Assembly: GCA_964035795.1 (NCBI GenBank)
Contig: OZ038323.1
Location: 1,721,172-1,785,171, forward strand
DNA from: Pterobdella sp. o SKG-2022
Lineage: Eukaryota > Annelida > Clitellata > Hirudinida > Piscicolidae
DNA length: 64,000 nt
Direction of reading: 5' to 3'
The translations under genes and the position numbers were made by a program. The notes under the pieces were generated by a model. That model was not told the DNA's origin, did no database searches, and worked only from the letters and a program-made list of their open reading frames with translations. The first letter of the stretch is position 1; each line of letters starts with the position of its first letter. Shown in pieces: positions 33,601 to 45,274 of the stretch.

Positions 33601-36600
33601 GCCCTTTTTCCACTTCATCCATAGCAAATGGTTCCATGGGATCTTCAACCACTTCTACATCCACCATCCCATCCCATAGATTCTCCTCATTCATGATGGC
33701 CTCCATGGGCTCCTTCCACACTCTCTTTCGACCAACCTCAGCAAGTACAATTTTTCCGTTATTGTCTCTAATGCAGTTGCTACCTGCTAGATCATTTGCT
33801 TCTTTCTTCATCTTTGTCATTTTACGGAAAACAACATTTCTGTCATTCCATATCTCCTCCATCTCTTTCCTCATTGCTTCAGCAACAGCTCTCTTGGCTT
33901 ATTTTTGTCAGAGAGATTTATTTTCAGTCGATGGGAGTTGCTTCCGCCTCCGAAAACTTTTACTTTTCTCTGAGATGGCTTCCTGCACATTTGGTTCCAC
34001 CACCAAGTTTCACCGTTCTGAGGCCTACCTCTACTCACATCACACACCTATTCAGCAGCTTTAAGAGCGGAAGATTTATATTTTAACCATGCATCTCATT
34101 TTTCGCATCCATCATACAAACTCCACTTTATGGAAATTTTGTTTTGATATCTTCGTTCAAAAGTTTCCACACTTTTGTACGAGATTCTTTTGGACATTTT
34201 TAAGCCACTTTCTGTCTAAAACTACCTTCAAAAGCTTATGCTGAAGCTCACCTCCAAGTACCCTAACGTTCTTCAAAAACTTCCTCTGCCTCCCTTTCAC
34301 CCTCCATTAAAAGTATCCTTCTTCTTAAACCAACACGCATGCCTTTTTCAACAAAAAATTCTAAAAGCAATCTACCCTCCAAGTTTCTCTTGCCTATTCC
34401 AAAACCTCTATAAACACCTTCAAACCCATCAACCTCTTTGCCAATGTGTCCATTGAAGTCTCCTAAGCAAATCAAAACTTCATTTTCATTTTCCACTTCA
34501 TACCCTCTTGCCATCTCCTCATAAAACTTCTCCTTTTCACTCATCGATTTTCCCATTTGGGACATAAGTGCAAACAATTCTTACTACCTTTTTACCGAAA
34601 ATAATTACCACTACCATAACTCTATCTGATATCCTATTTATTCCCACAAAATTCATACATAAATCCTCTAACTAATATTCCTACCCCACCTATCTTATCT
34701 TCATTACCAGACCACCATAATTTAAACCTTCTACCAAAACTACCTAAAAATTTTGAACCCATACCTCTTCATCTCACTTCTTGGATACAGCAAATACTAA
34801 CATCTCTTCTCAACAACTTTTCACACAACTCCATACTTTTTCAATTTAATGATTCAATATTAAAACTACCAAAAGAAATAGACCTCCCAAAAGAACAAGA
34901 AGAAAAAGAAGAAAGTCCAGGCATTCTTAGCATCCTCTGCCCATTCAAAAGTTGCTGGGAACTGAAGGCCATTGCTTTTTTTGTATGAACATGAAAATTT
35001 GTAGGAGAAAAAGAAGTGCGCGATGGAGCATCCCTTGCTTTCCCCGCATAGCACATGTTTCATGCAGCTAAATGAACTTGTTATACTTTACAAACATTTA
35101 ATTTTATATCTGCAAGTCATGCTTAATATAGCGAGTAAATTGAAGTGACAAAAATCAAACTTTATCACGATATCGTGAAGTCGCCAGGTGAAATGAAGCA
35201 TTCCAGAGAAAAGGGAAGTTTTCGAAGATGAATAAATCATGATAAACTGAAAATAAATTCAGCTTAAAGCTTATATAAAACAGTCAAAAAAACTGTAACT
35301 GAGATAAAAAATAAGATAAGTGGTCTTGGACACGACGATAAAAGGCATCTACTTAGGGCCCAAGTGTTTAGGCTTGCCAACTGGTGGAGCTGTTACCTAT
35401 CAGGGTCCTAATCTAAACCCTTCCCTGTCCTCCAGTAATCCTTTTTGGTTACTAACTTTACCTAGCTCAAGATGTTTGGAGAAAATTTTGTGAAGAATAC
35501 ATAGAAAATATCATGAGATGGAGTGTTGACTGTTGATGTGGTTAAAGGTCCTGTTAACAATATGTTATGAAAGAAGTGGAGAAGTGGATAGAAAATGATG
35601 AAAATAAATGATTAACATACATTGGCTTTTCTCATGTCGATCAAGAATGCCAGAGATGACAGGAGTTATTTCATCTTTCGTTTGTCTTATCTGGTAGTCC
35701 TTGACTTTTTCGTCAATGATAAGCATGAGACATCTTATTGACGTACCCATTTCTAGCATCATTTTTCTCTGCAATTAATATGTTTATGAATATTTAATAA
35801 ATAAAAAACATTGGATACCTTCATCACCACTTGCTTTAAAAGCCTGTGATTGGACTCAGCAAAACTGTTGCAATCTAAATGGTGTCCTATTCGATAAGCC
35901 CATGCCCATTTCTAAATATATTAAGATGAAACCACATCAACATCAAATGGTGTTATATTTCAACTGTACACACATATTTGAAAGTGAAATATTTTCAAAA
36001 CACACAGAAATATGAGAATTCACCTCCACTACTCCTGAATAATTAGTACTAAGATAATTTGCAAAATTTTCGCTTTTGGGATTATCTGACAAATTTTGTA
36101 CAAGCTCCTTGTAACTCTCCATGAATGATTCTTTTTGTGTCTGTTCACAAACAGTTGTCAACATGTCAAACACATGCTCTTTGAGATCCCTCTCAATAAT
36201 CTGTTCATTTATTACCCACATTTATATTTGAGAGTTGATTGAAATACATTTCACAATAATGACCTTGCTCTCCAAGTTTTTTTTCCAAGACTGCCGGACA
36301 TACCAAGAAGAAAAAAAATTTTTGCAATCCTTTCCATTGGCATTTTCCCAAGCCTACATTAGTTTTGAAAAATCAATTGATAATCACTTGAGACACTAGA
36401 AGAAATATTCCATGAAAGATATATCATGTTTAAAAATCTAGCCACAATTTGATAGTGCACACAGACCCTGTGGAAAATGTAGTAGTCAGGAGTGACAAGA
36501 AGCATGTCTTCCAAGCAAGCACCCATGCATCTCTGAAAAATCCTGAACATAATCTCCATTGAGCTAACATCCACCTGGAATGAAATTATTGAATACATCA

Positions 36601-38065
36601 TCATTATCCATTACATCATTATTGCATTGAAAATTATTCTATTCTAGCTTTAATTCAAAAAATTTTCTCAAATTTCAATTATTAAAAAAATGAATCCTAA
36701 CCTTGTTGCTATAGCAGAACATGACAGGAAAGCCCTCGCCATAATTATCAACCACCATGATCACTGTCAATTCATAACTACAATTATATGTGCCATGTGT
36801 TGAATCTGTAATTTTCAAAAAAAATTTAGAAATGATAATATTACAAAACAACAACTCCTACCTATCTGGATCACATCTCCAACCTTGCAATATTTCTTTC
36901 CTATTTCCAACTGTTAATCAAACAGTGCCATTTGAATATCTCAATTCCAAACACCAGAATGTGAAAAAAAATGTGAAACCTGTTCATTTGTTGCTATGAC
37001 CAACAAGGTGTCTTCATCTTTCAGACCAAACTTGCAAGGTTTTCCTGCCAATTTGACATACCTCACTACTCCCACTGCCTTTGCCACCCACCCATTTACA
37101 CTCGAACAGACATTTGGGTGCTCAAAATTTGATAAAAAATATGAATTTTTAATATTGATTAAGTCTTTTTTTCGTAAAATTGTGAATTGTGGCAGAGGTT
37201 TAAGCTGTTCTAATATTGAATCAAAGGGCACTCCTTTAAAAAAATATTAAAAAACTTGCACATTGGTAATTTATTTTTATTTCTAGGATTTTAACTTAAA
37301 AAATTAGTGGAAATTTATTAACCCTTTGCAATTTTATCTGCTATAATGTCTTTATCTCTGGGCCTAAGAAACAGATATTGGATATCATTTTCATGCCCTT
37401 CATGAGTGGAATAAAAATCCACTTCCACTTGCCCTGGGATAGTTATTTGACATAACAGAATTAGAGGCATCTAATTTGAAAATTTTTTCATAGTCTGATT
37501 CATTCTTTATACCTTGATCATAGATTTTTGCTATAATCTTTGCTTTACAAATGCATTTTCCTATTTTGCATGTGCCTTTATTTTTAAAATTTCTCTGTGA
37601 TGATCCATTAGGTTTATAAATTCCATTTCTAGAACAGTTGTAATATTTTTTGGTATATCCATGTGCAGTCTTGAAATTTTTGTTGCAAACAAATCTAGAT
37701 ATTGTAGTATCTTCTATCTTATATTTCCAAATTTCAAAGTCTAGAATTTATGTTTTAATATAATTTTATACAAACCCACTTATAAAATTTTATACTGAAA
37801 ATATATTCAGACAGCTCATACCTTGAAAATTTTTAAATTTTTCACATGAATGAACTTCAGGTTTTAAAGAATAATTTTGGTTTTCCTTCTTTTTAATAAT
37901 CCCATGCTTATTTTTCTCGTGTTGCTGAAGACTAGTTAGGTAGGAATACATTTTACAACAAATTTTGCATTTGAATTTCGAATTATTTTCATGACGTGTC
38001 TTGACATGCTTATTTAAAGATTGCTTCTGAGCATAAGTTTTCGGACATTGTTGACAAAAAAACAT
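30674..38065 (-). CDS. C2H2 / zinc-cluster / MULE transposase / SWIM protein, 13 exons, complete when spliced
   Basis: Minus-strand exons: 38065-37822, 37740-37513, 37433-37323, 37233-36980, 36910-36862, 36805-36702, 36574-36467, 36353-36264, 36200-36024, 35911-35819, 35768-35621, 31426-31373, 31296-30674. All phases agree and the product is about 760 residues without a stop. Domains: two C2H2 fingers (residues 4-25 and 33-54); a FAR1/FLYWCH-like zinc cluster (about 90-150); a MULE transposase core with IDSTHGT (candidate catalytic Asp 296), YELTVIMVVDNYGEGFPV, TPDYYIFHRAW (Asp 360) and a Glu before WAWAYR (Glu 455); and a SWIM finger, CSCHDYG with CQH (584-598). The C-terminus is Lys-rich. 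LINE debris fills the 4.2-kb intron 11. This is either a domesticated transposase or a recently active intron-bearing element. Confidence 0.8.
31830..32100 (-). pseudogene. IS630/Tc1-like transposase helix-turn-helix fragment
   Basis: The minus strand contains TLKELKEWVRNKHMIEVSLS followed by an alternating stretch ending TLNNLTVVSEKE. This resembles the DNA-binding HTH of IS630-type transposases (LKE....EE.GV.VS.STI...L). Stops lie upstream, so it is dead. It lies within intron 11 of the MULE-derived gene. Confidence 0.4.
32340..32965 (-). pseudogene. CR1/L2-type LINE C-terminal fragment
   Basis: The minus strand reads NIKYLGIIFDTNLNFKSH, then LHILIYMYKYKNNLLPSSFD and TTQGPKNWKKLPKIY, the standard post-RT end of CR1/L2-type LINEs. 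Frames are interrupted. It is joined directly to the unrelated LINE at 32975-35060, within intron 11 of the MULE-derived gene. Confidence 0.7.
32975..35060 (-). pseudogene. LINE 5' half: endonuclease and first part of RT
   Basis: The minus strand begins near SFNIESLN and continues with LLRRDVSICCIQEV, GGVGILV and VLICLGDFNGHIG (endonuclease). It runs through a linker (33874-33578) to the RT start (33511-33047) with QIQFGFMPGKSTMNAIFILR and LEKAFDRVPR, and loses similarity at about 32975 just after the motif preceding the catalytic box. The 3' half is replaced by a CR1-type fragment. Frameshifts and stops are frequent. It is the same clade as the copy at 39.2-40.6 kb. Confidence 0.75.
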
Positions 38066-38164
38066 TATAGAGCTTCAGAACGTGAGGGGCGGGAAAAAAC
38101 GATTTAATATTACAAAGCTAACGGTTTAAAAAGGCGAGGCTCAAACGATTTGAAACTGCGTAAT

Positions 38165-38430
38165 TTGAGCTCAGGTTAAAGAGTCTGCGACGAGGCTTTA
38201 CGCAGATCGAAGCTACCGTACGGCGTAAAACCCATTTACGGAGCCTTCACATACATCTCGACAAAATCACAAAAAGGAATTTGATTGGTTGATAAAATTG
38301 AAATTGTTTTGCTAAAAAATTGAATTATTTTAATTATTCGAGTACATTAATGCATTATTTAATTTTTTTTGATGTTAATAAATAGTTTTCTTTATTTACA
38401 TCTACTAAATGAAGAGCACACGTAAAGCTT
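38165..38430 (+). repeat. Left arm of a long imperfect inverted repeat
   Basis: This stretch matches the reverse complement of 41930-42190 in collinear blocks: GTACGG...CGGAGCCTTCA, CACAAAAAGGAATTTGATTG and GCACACGTAAAG. Identity looks like 70-80% by eye. It lies about 100 bases upstream of the MULE gene's start codon, so it may be that element's terminal repeat and promoter. The intervening 38066-38164 is richer in G+C than its surroundings. Confidence 0.55.
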
Positions 38431-39245
38431 ATTTATACCAAAAATTTTTGTAGAAAATTATTTGAAACATACGAGGTTTATAATCTTTAAGATTCGTTGT
38501 AAATATTACATTCTAAAAATAAAATTTCCAACATTGCAGGCATTTTTGGAGAATTGAACTCGAAAATATTTTAAAAGATTGATTGAAAATGAGCAATAAG
38601 AAAATAAAGTGATGAAAATAAATTATTCAATATGAAAACCAAAAATTATAAAAAAACTATTCAAGAAATAATATTGAAATCAATGGTAGTCCTTACAAGA
38701 GATAAATGATAATGAAATTCATTAAAATAATTTAATTAGTAACATCATCATAGTTATTTTGCCATTGGCAGGTTCCTCAAACCAGGTGTTTCCATCTTCT
38801 CTTATTTTCACCCTTTCTTTTTCATCATCTCATCCAGCATTTTTCTCTTTATTCTTCCTTTTGGTCATTTTCGTTCCACCCGTCCTTTTAGGTGGCTCTC
38901 AGCCAATTTTCATGATGCAAAATATTGCCTATCCATCAGTATTTTATCATTTTGTACCATCAATCCTCTGCTTTCATTAAGTCAGTTTAGAACTTCTTCA
39001 TTGGTCATTTTGTCGCTCATTATTTACTTTCTACATACCCACATTTCCATAGCTTCCAATCTTGTTCTGTCTTAAACAAAATGAATGAAAGTCAATTTTT
39101 AAGGCGCCAAAGCAAGCAACTGAGGCACCCCCATTCAAAAAATTATGAGATTAAAAAGAATGTTAATGCCTAGAATGAGAATAGATGTTTGAATTAAACT
39201 ATAAAATAAGATTATAATGGTATAAAACAAGATTTTATATATTTT
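38431..39245. other. AT-rich sequence, no gene seen
   Basis: No recognised coding sequence; the open frame at 38759-38980 has no motif. Confidence 0.4.
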
Positions 39246-40646
39246 TTATGTGAAGAAGAAATTTCGACAGTTGCAACAAAGGTATCTTGACAATAAGAAA
39301 AAACTGTACTTTGCCTTTGTTGATTTAGCAAAAGCCTTCGATAGAGTTCCAAGAGAAGTTGTTAGGTGGTATTTGAGGAAGCTTGGGGTGATGGAGTGGT
39401 TAGTAAGAATGGTCAAGACTATGTATTCAGGTAGCAAGAGTAGAGTCAGAATAAATAATATGCTGGGTAACAAGTTCAGTGTGAAGGTTGGTGTCCACCA
39501 AGGTTCTGTACTGAATCCTTCACTTTTCATCATTGTTCTAGAAGTGCTATCCAGTGAATTCAGAAATAGGTCCGTGTGGGAATTATTGTATGCTGATGAC
39601 TTAGTGATTATTGCTAAAAGTCTGAAAGAGTTAGAGGACAGTTACTGTTCTTGGAAAACAGTATTGAAAGCAAGGGTCTTAGAGTGAACATGAAAAAAAC
39701 GAAGGTTATGGTCAGTGCTCTAAATCATGGTCCAAGTTTCTAGTTTGGAAAACACTCTTGTAGAGTGTTTTAAAGGTGTTGGCATCAGCTCTATACTTTG
39801 CACTCTGTGTAGCGACTGGGTTCACAAACGCTGTAGTGGCCTAAAAAGCAAATTGGCTTCTGCCACAAACTTCAAATGTAAGGCGTGTTTAGATCCTCAA
39901 GTTAGTGATGATGATTATAAGGCCGTTAAACTTGATGGAAATAAATGTGAACAAGGTTAACCAATTTTAAATATAATTTCAGAACACTAGTAAGTTTATT
40001 AAGATACGAAGCTTTTCGTTAACAATTTGACGGTTTGGCTTTTAACCAATTTTGTTATCTAGGAGATAGGATTAAAACTGGTGGTGGAGCTGAAGCTAGT
40101 ACTATTGCCCGTGTAAGGTCTGGTTGGAAGAGTTTTAGGGTACTGTTACCTCTTTTAGCAAGTCGGGTCATTTCACTTAAAACAAAAGGGCGTTTATATG
40201 CTGCTTGCGTCAGGAGTGTTATGGTTTATGGTAGTAAGACCTGGTCTCTTAAGGTGGAAGATATTACTAAAATATCCAGAGCTGATAAGATGATGATCAG
40301 GTGGATGTGCAATGTAAGCTTAAAGGATGGCAGATCCTCAGATGAATTGAGGGAAAGACTGGGAATTCCAGAAATCACTGAGGTGCTACGCAAAAATAGA
40401 CTGAGATGGTTTGGACATGTAATGAGGATGGATGCTGGTAACCCAGCAAGTGCTTGGAGGCACGTCGTGGTAGAGGGTAAGCAAGAACAAGGTAAACCAA
40501 GAAAAACATGGTCTCAATTAATAAGCAACGATCTAAGAAGAATGAAACTCAATCCTAAACTTGCCCAAGATCGCAGATTGTGGAGAAAAGCCATTATGAG
40601 ACCCCGTCCAACCCATGCTAGCATGGAAACGGACGCAAAACCATGA
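39246..40646 (+). pseudogene. LINE RT and C-terminal region interrupted by a foldback insertion
   Basis: RT motifs are in order: FAFVDLAKAFDRVPREVVRW, VKVGVHQGSVLNPSLFIIVL and the box LLYADDLVIIAKS. A frameshift near 39650 is followed by a cysteine segment (ILCTLCSDWVHKRCSGLK). A 73-bp insertion (39969-40041) splits the next segment, after which FCYLGDRIKTGGGAEAS runs on to the C-terminal RLRWFGHVMRMDAG and KPRKTWSQLI. The fragment lacks the endonuclease. Removing the insert and one copy of its 12-bp duplication would bring the two sides of the LINE together. Confidence 0.8.
39969..40041 (+). mobile_element. 73-bp foldback-family insertion with 12-bp TSD
   Basis: It contains the family's left end (ACACTAGTAAGTTTATTAAG, then CGAAGCTTTTCGTTAAC) joined directly to its right end (CGGTTTGGCTT). 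It is flanked by identical TTAACCAATTTT at 39957-39968 and 40042-40053. It interrupts a LINE reading frame, so it post-dates that LINE. Confidence 0.75.
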
Positions 40647-40867
40647 TGATGAGTATTGAAGTGGCAAAATTAAAAAAGTTCAGTTATAGTCAAAATTTGA
40701 AGGCAGTTTTAAATAAATGATTTCAAAAGTTTTTTAAAAGTATTGATATTATCTGCCTTGCGAATAGTCTACTTTTTTGCTTCATACAGCATCACACTTT
40801 CCATCAGGGTCTTGACTAGCTTTTTCTTGGTTGCTTGTCTGAGTCCAACTGTTAGGATTAGTTTTAG

Positions 40868-40985
40868 GTGGGTAATGTAATGTAACGAGGTATTTATAGA
40901 GCGCTTTTCCTTATAGATCAAAGCGCTTGCTACAAATTTAATGTAGCGAAAAGACACTGTGGAACAGGTGCTAATTTAACTACAT
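40868..40985 (-). repeat. tRNA-derived SINE, 5'-truncated copy
   Basis: It matches the body and tail of the SINE at 27990-28165, including TTGTAGCAAGCGCTTTGATC and the CTATAAATACCTCGTTACAT tail, but stops before the tRNA-like head. 40986-41929 shows no gene. Confidence 0.65.
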
Positions 40986-41929
40986 TTTTAGCTATCCCAA
41001 CCCATACCCTTGTATTTAACCACAGTCTGAAAGACTGTTCCCCAGGAAATTTTTCAACTTACTCAGGTGCAACTTCATCAAGGCGTATACTAGTCATGCC
41101 AGGTTTTCTTCCAAACTTCATGTTCTTGGTTTTTTGGCTATTTAGCATATATAAAAAAAATTATAATGTTGACTTGAAGAAGCGACTATTTTCGCATTTT
41201 CAAACACTGAATTAGTTTATTTTGCATGCACAATAGTGTTGAGGGCCAGAGAATTGTTGGTGCTTAGAGGGATAAGAAAGCTATCAGGTTGATTGAGTCA
41301 TACAATGCTCTGGATAATTCTACTAGCTCCGTGATCTTTTTATTATTTCTTAATGGAAAATAACACATTAAATAAAGAATGACAACTGATACCAAATCCT
41401 CTCATCCAAAGGTGTTACTCAAGGCTTAAGTTTGTGGTTACAAGATTAGCTTCAAAAATATTAAATTGTTAGAAAATTAAGTCGAATTCCTCATGTAACA
41501 GTATTTTTGTAAATAAATATGGGCATACGGGTTTTCAGTTTTTTCCTGTTCATTATCTGTCATATTAAAAATTGGAAGACTTTTTTTTGTAGTAATGAGT
41601 TTATATGAATTTATTTAATTAACAATTACACGTGCTAATCATAAAAAAGTTTACCATGAGACTAGGGGTGAAAAATTTAAGCCTTTCAACAAATTTTTCC
41701 GCTTTTGAATTCGTTTCTTATAAAACGCCAAGTTACCTCGCATAACAATATTTCAATTAAAAAACTCGCGTTTATATTTTCAAATTCTTTTCTATGACAG
41801 AAAGCAATTATCTGTAATATAGAAATTAGAAATATATTAATGAGAGCAAATATATTTGACAAAGCATGATTATATATGATAGCATGCATTAAAAAGTGTG
41901 AGCAGCGTGACTAAACCGCGAACTATAGA

Positions 41930-42190
41930 ATTTCAAACTTCCTTTACGTGTGCGCTTCATTATTAAACATATGATAAAATTATTCACTAACAACAAAAAT
42001 TTTAAAGAATTATCAAATAATGAATAATCATACTTAATTAATTCAAATTAATTAAATTTCTAGATTTTTATTTTCATCAACTAATCAAATACTTTTTTGT
42101 GAGTTTGTCTAGATGTGCATGAAGGCTCCGCACATGAGCTATACTCCGTACAGTTGCTTCGCCTGATTGCATACGCCTTAATTTTATTTC
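41930..42190 (+). repeat. Right arm of the long imperfect inverted repeat
   Basis: The inverted partner of 38165-38430, with blocks CTTTACGTGTGCGCTTC, a block around ATCAACTAATCAAATAC, and TGAAGGCTCCGCACATGAGC. Internal spacings match the left arm to within about 15 bases. Confidence 0.55.
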
Positions 42191-42265
42191 TTAAGCTGTA
42201 GTGCATGACTAAAAATTGAAGTTCAGTTTTTATAATTATAATATTTTCAAAGTAAAAGAAACTCT

Positions 42266-42610
42266 ATGTCTACAGAAAAATTAAACGCTCTCATTGAACC
42301 AGAAACATGTGAAGTAAAAAAACGACGCTGGCAGCTGCTAGGCCACATTTTGCGTATGGACAACCATGTTCCGACAAAAAAAGCAACCATTGATGCCCTT
42401 AAAACCAAAAAAGAAAAACGAGAAAAACCAAATACCGGCCTACTTACCACCATTAAGAATGACTTGAAACGTCATTCCCTTTCAATAGATATGGCAATCG
42501 AACTTGCAAACGACAGGAAATCGTGGAAATTAAAGGGAAGCCGTGCTTCGGCGAAAGAAAAACTGTTGGATCAACATTTTCAGTGCTTTCTTGTAAACCC
42601 TAATAAATAA
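42266..42610 (+). pseudogene. LINE ORF2 C-terminal fragment
   Basis: The open frame reads KKRRWQLLGHILRMDNHVP followed by a basic stretch and NDRKSWKLKGSR, the C-terminal end typical of a LINE class. There is no RT upstream, so it is a 5'-truncated copy. The fragment at 57125-57301 is similar. Confidence 0.65.
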
Positions 42611-42834
42611 TAAAAAATAATTGTGCCATCAATTACTATTCAAAAAAATTGTTCAAAGTGAGAAAAAAATTAAAAAGAGATCAAGTAATATTATGTTAAT
42701 GGAATTTCAGTTCAGTGACTAGAAAATTTATACTTGCATAAAATATGTGTATAAATGTATTAGATGAAGTAAGGAAGACATCCAGTTTGGAATTTAATAA
42801 GAGTACATAAAAAATGAAAGATTAATTTTAATAA

Positions 42835-42990
42835 TCAGAAAAAAATACTACGCCATCAGCATACGCTACTTCTTGTGCGAGCACTTTTTTCTGACGTCTT
42901 CCATTGCTGCATTTAAATACGTTGTAAAAAGGACTGGACTGAGTCTAAAGAAGTTCCAAGCAGCAAAAAGCTGTTTTAAATGGACCAATC
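42835..42990 (-). pseudogene. Small RT fragment
   Basis: The minus strand contains LSPVLFTTYLNAAMEDVRKK and, after a frameshift, AYADGVVFF, matching the RT segment ending in the YADD box with the second Asp changed to Gly. Nothing further was recognised up to 44040. Confidence 0.5.
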
Positions 42991-44039
42991 ATAGGCTTTG
43001 AAAAATGTTAGTTTTTTTTTCTTGAAAATATTCATGTATCATAATGTTTAAATATTCACGGATTGTACAAAAAGCTTTGTTAGTTGATAAATGCTAGTTT
43101 TTTTCATAAAATTTCTAAAAATGATTATTTCAGTATTTTTACAATTTTTTTGGAGTTCTATGATTGGTGCCTACGTAGCTATTCAATACTTTTTGCGTGA
43201 TCGCGAAGTGCCTGTGGACTGAGCCCGTCACCTCGGGGGGTACCTATGTTTTTTGCAAAAGTGGGGCCTTCTTCGTTCGTTCTGACTTTTAGTTTCGCAT
43301 TTTTAAAAAAAAGTTCGGTGTGCAGACACGAGCCGCTGTCGATTTGCCTAATTAGCTAACTATATATGCAAAAATTTTAAACAAATTATATATTCAAAAA
43401 AAAATTTATTTTACGAATTTAATGTTTCGTGAAGACATTTGAAAACTTTGAAAGTTAAATTTGACAAATTTCAATTTTGAAAATTTGAAGTTCAATTTGA
43501 CATACCTTAATTTTGTAATAGTACTGTGTGTGAAACAGTATATAAACTTATAAAAATAGCTCCAAAAAGTGAACAATTTAGTAATTTAAGATATCTGTTT
43601 GAACTTAAAAGTTAATTTTGGCAGATGTTAATTTTAATCTTGTAATCTTATTTGATATAAAATTGTAAAAATTTTTATTTTCTAAAAAATTTTTTTATGA
43701 TTATGGTTCACATGGAGTAACACACTGTAAATCGCACAAAGAATCTTAATTTTTGACCATTTAATGACTTACTCATACCATAAGTTCATCATTGTATAAT
43801 TTTCATATATGCCTGTTTTTTGAACTTCAGAGAAGTTTGAAAGTATGTCTACATTTATTCAAGCATTATTCAAAACTATTTTTCAATTTTAATGAGGATT
43901 TATTGAAGATGTGGAAGAAGCAGATCAACAACTGACTCATTAGTTTTTTTTCAACTATATTTTTTTTTTCAAAATGGAAACTTATTAAATAAATAAAAAA
44001 ACTCTAACATACATCTTGAAGGGAACTTCTCTAGCCTTG
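42991..44039. other. AT-rich sequence, no gene seen
   Basis: No recognisable coding sequence or structured repeat. Confidence 0.4.
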
Positions 44040-45030
44040 TCTCATTGTGACCTCTTCAATTTAGTTTTTTGTCTGTTTATCAAAAGAAACCAAGATGGCT
44101 TTTTGGCATCGTCGGTGCAGAAAAATCGTACCTCCAACAACAAGACTATTGATGGAGCAGAAGTCAACTAGGATCTCCTCAGTTTTGTTCATTTCTTCAA
44201 GTCCGTGTCTTCCCATCTCGCGCTCTCTATGAGTGTTGTCTGATCCAACCTTCGCATTCATGTCTCACATTAGGATGACCACGTCTCGGTTCGTGATCTT
44301 GTCTATAACTGATTGGATGTGTTAGTGAGTACATAACATTGATACTTTCTTGAAGCGTGACTCGGAGCGTGCTGTAATGATGCGGTTAGATACGTTTCTA
44401 ATTAAATTATTAAAGTTAGGATGATATACTCTCCTATTTGAACTATTATGCCAATCTTCAATAGCATTTGTTGTATGAGGCAAATTATTTTTTATCTACC
44501 ATCTTCATGACATTCTTTTTCGTTTTTGCCTGAACAAGGCAGCGTCTTTTCTGTTTGTACTTCGATCTTTTTATGACCATTCTAAGGTACTTCGCACATG
44601 CCCAAAATTGTGAGGCTGTACTTCTGCATCTCTCTCACTGCTTGTGCTTATCGTTCTGTCTTCCAAAGTGTTTTCACATTCCATGTACCCAGTGAAACAG
44701 ACTTGTGTGGAAGCAATCTAGGATTTTTATTTTAAAATGTTTATGGGTAGAAATGGGGCATTCCTTATAAGTTTGGCAGCAACGCGTCATAAATTTCTTG
44801 AAAAGACTTCCAGCTCTTCTTGAAACTAAGAATTCAGGGTTACAATTGTTCTTGATTTTGGTAAAATTTATTTTTTTCCATGTGCGGGTAATTAACCTAG
44901 ACCGAAATGCCCAACGGTGGTGTATCGTTTTGTTTGGATCCTACTTCTCAAACCTTCTGAGCATGGTTGAACCTTCCAGAAGCCAAAGCTCCGGCTCATA
45001 TAGACTTGGGAGTCACTGGGACACATGTCG
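44040..45030 (-). pseudogene. LINE 5' end: 5' UTR and endonuclease fragment
   Basis: It is homologous to 15930-17080. The untranslated region (45030-44700) shares blocks such as CAGCAACGCGTCATAA. The endonuclease pieces read AVREMQKYSLTILGMCEV (about 44640) and MNAKVGSDNTHREREMGRHG (44261-44061). The frame is broken and no RT follows. Confidence 0.65.
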
Positions 45031-45274
45031 TGCTTTTCTTTATTTAGTTTGGTTTTTGTTGATTGATTTATTTTACAATTATTCAGTTTTTTCCTAATTC
45101 TGTTGGATTTGTTTTTGAGTGTTTTGGTGTCTGAGTCTTCTTATAGTGTTCTTCTTCTAGTTTTTTAAAAGATTTTAGAGCAGATTTACACAAAATGAAA
45201 GTAAAATAAATAATTGACCAGGTTAGATATTGGCCTACAACGAGAACTGACGCATAAAATACAGCTGTAATGTC

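Noticed and set aside
34841..35063. Short minus-strand frame as a separate small gene
   Set aside because: It runs into the start of a LINE endonuclease (SFNIESLN) and is best read as that LINE's 5' end.
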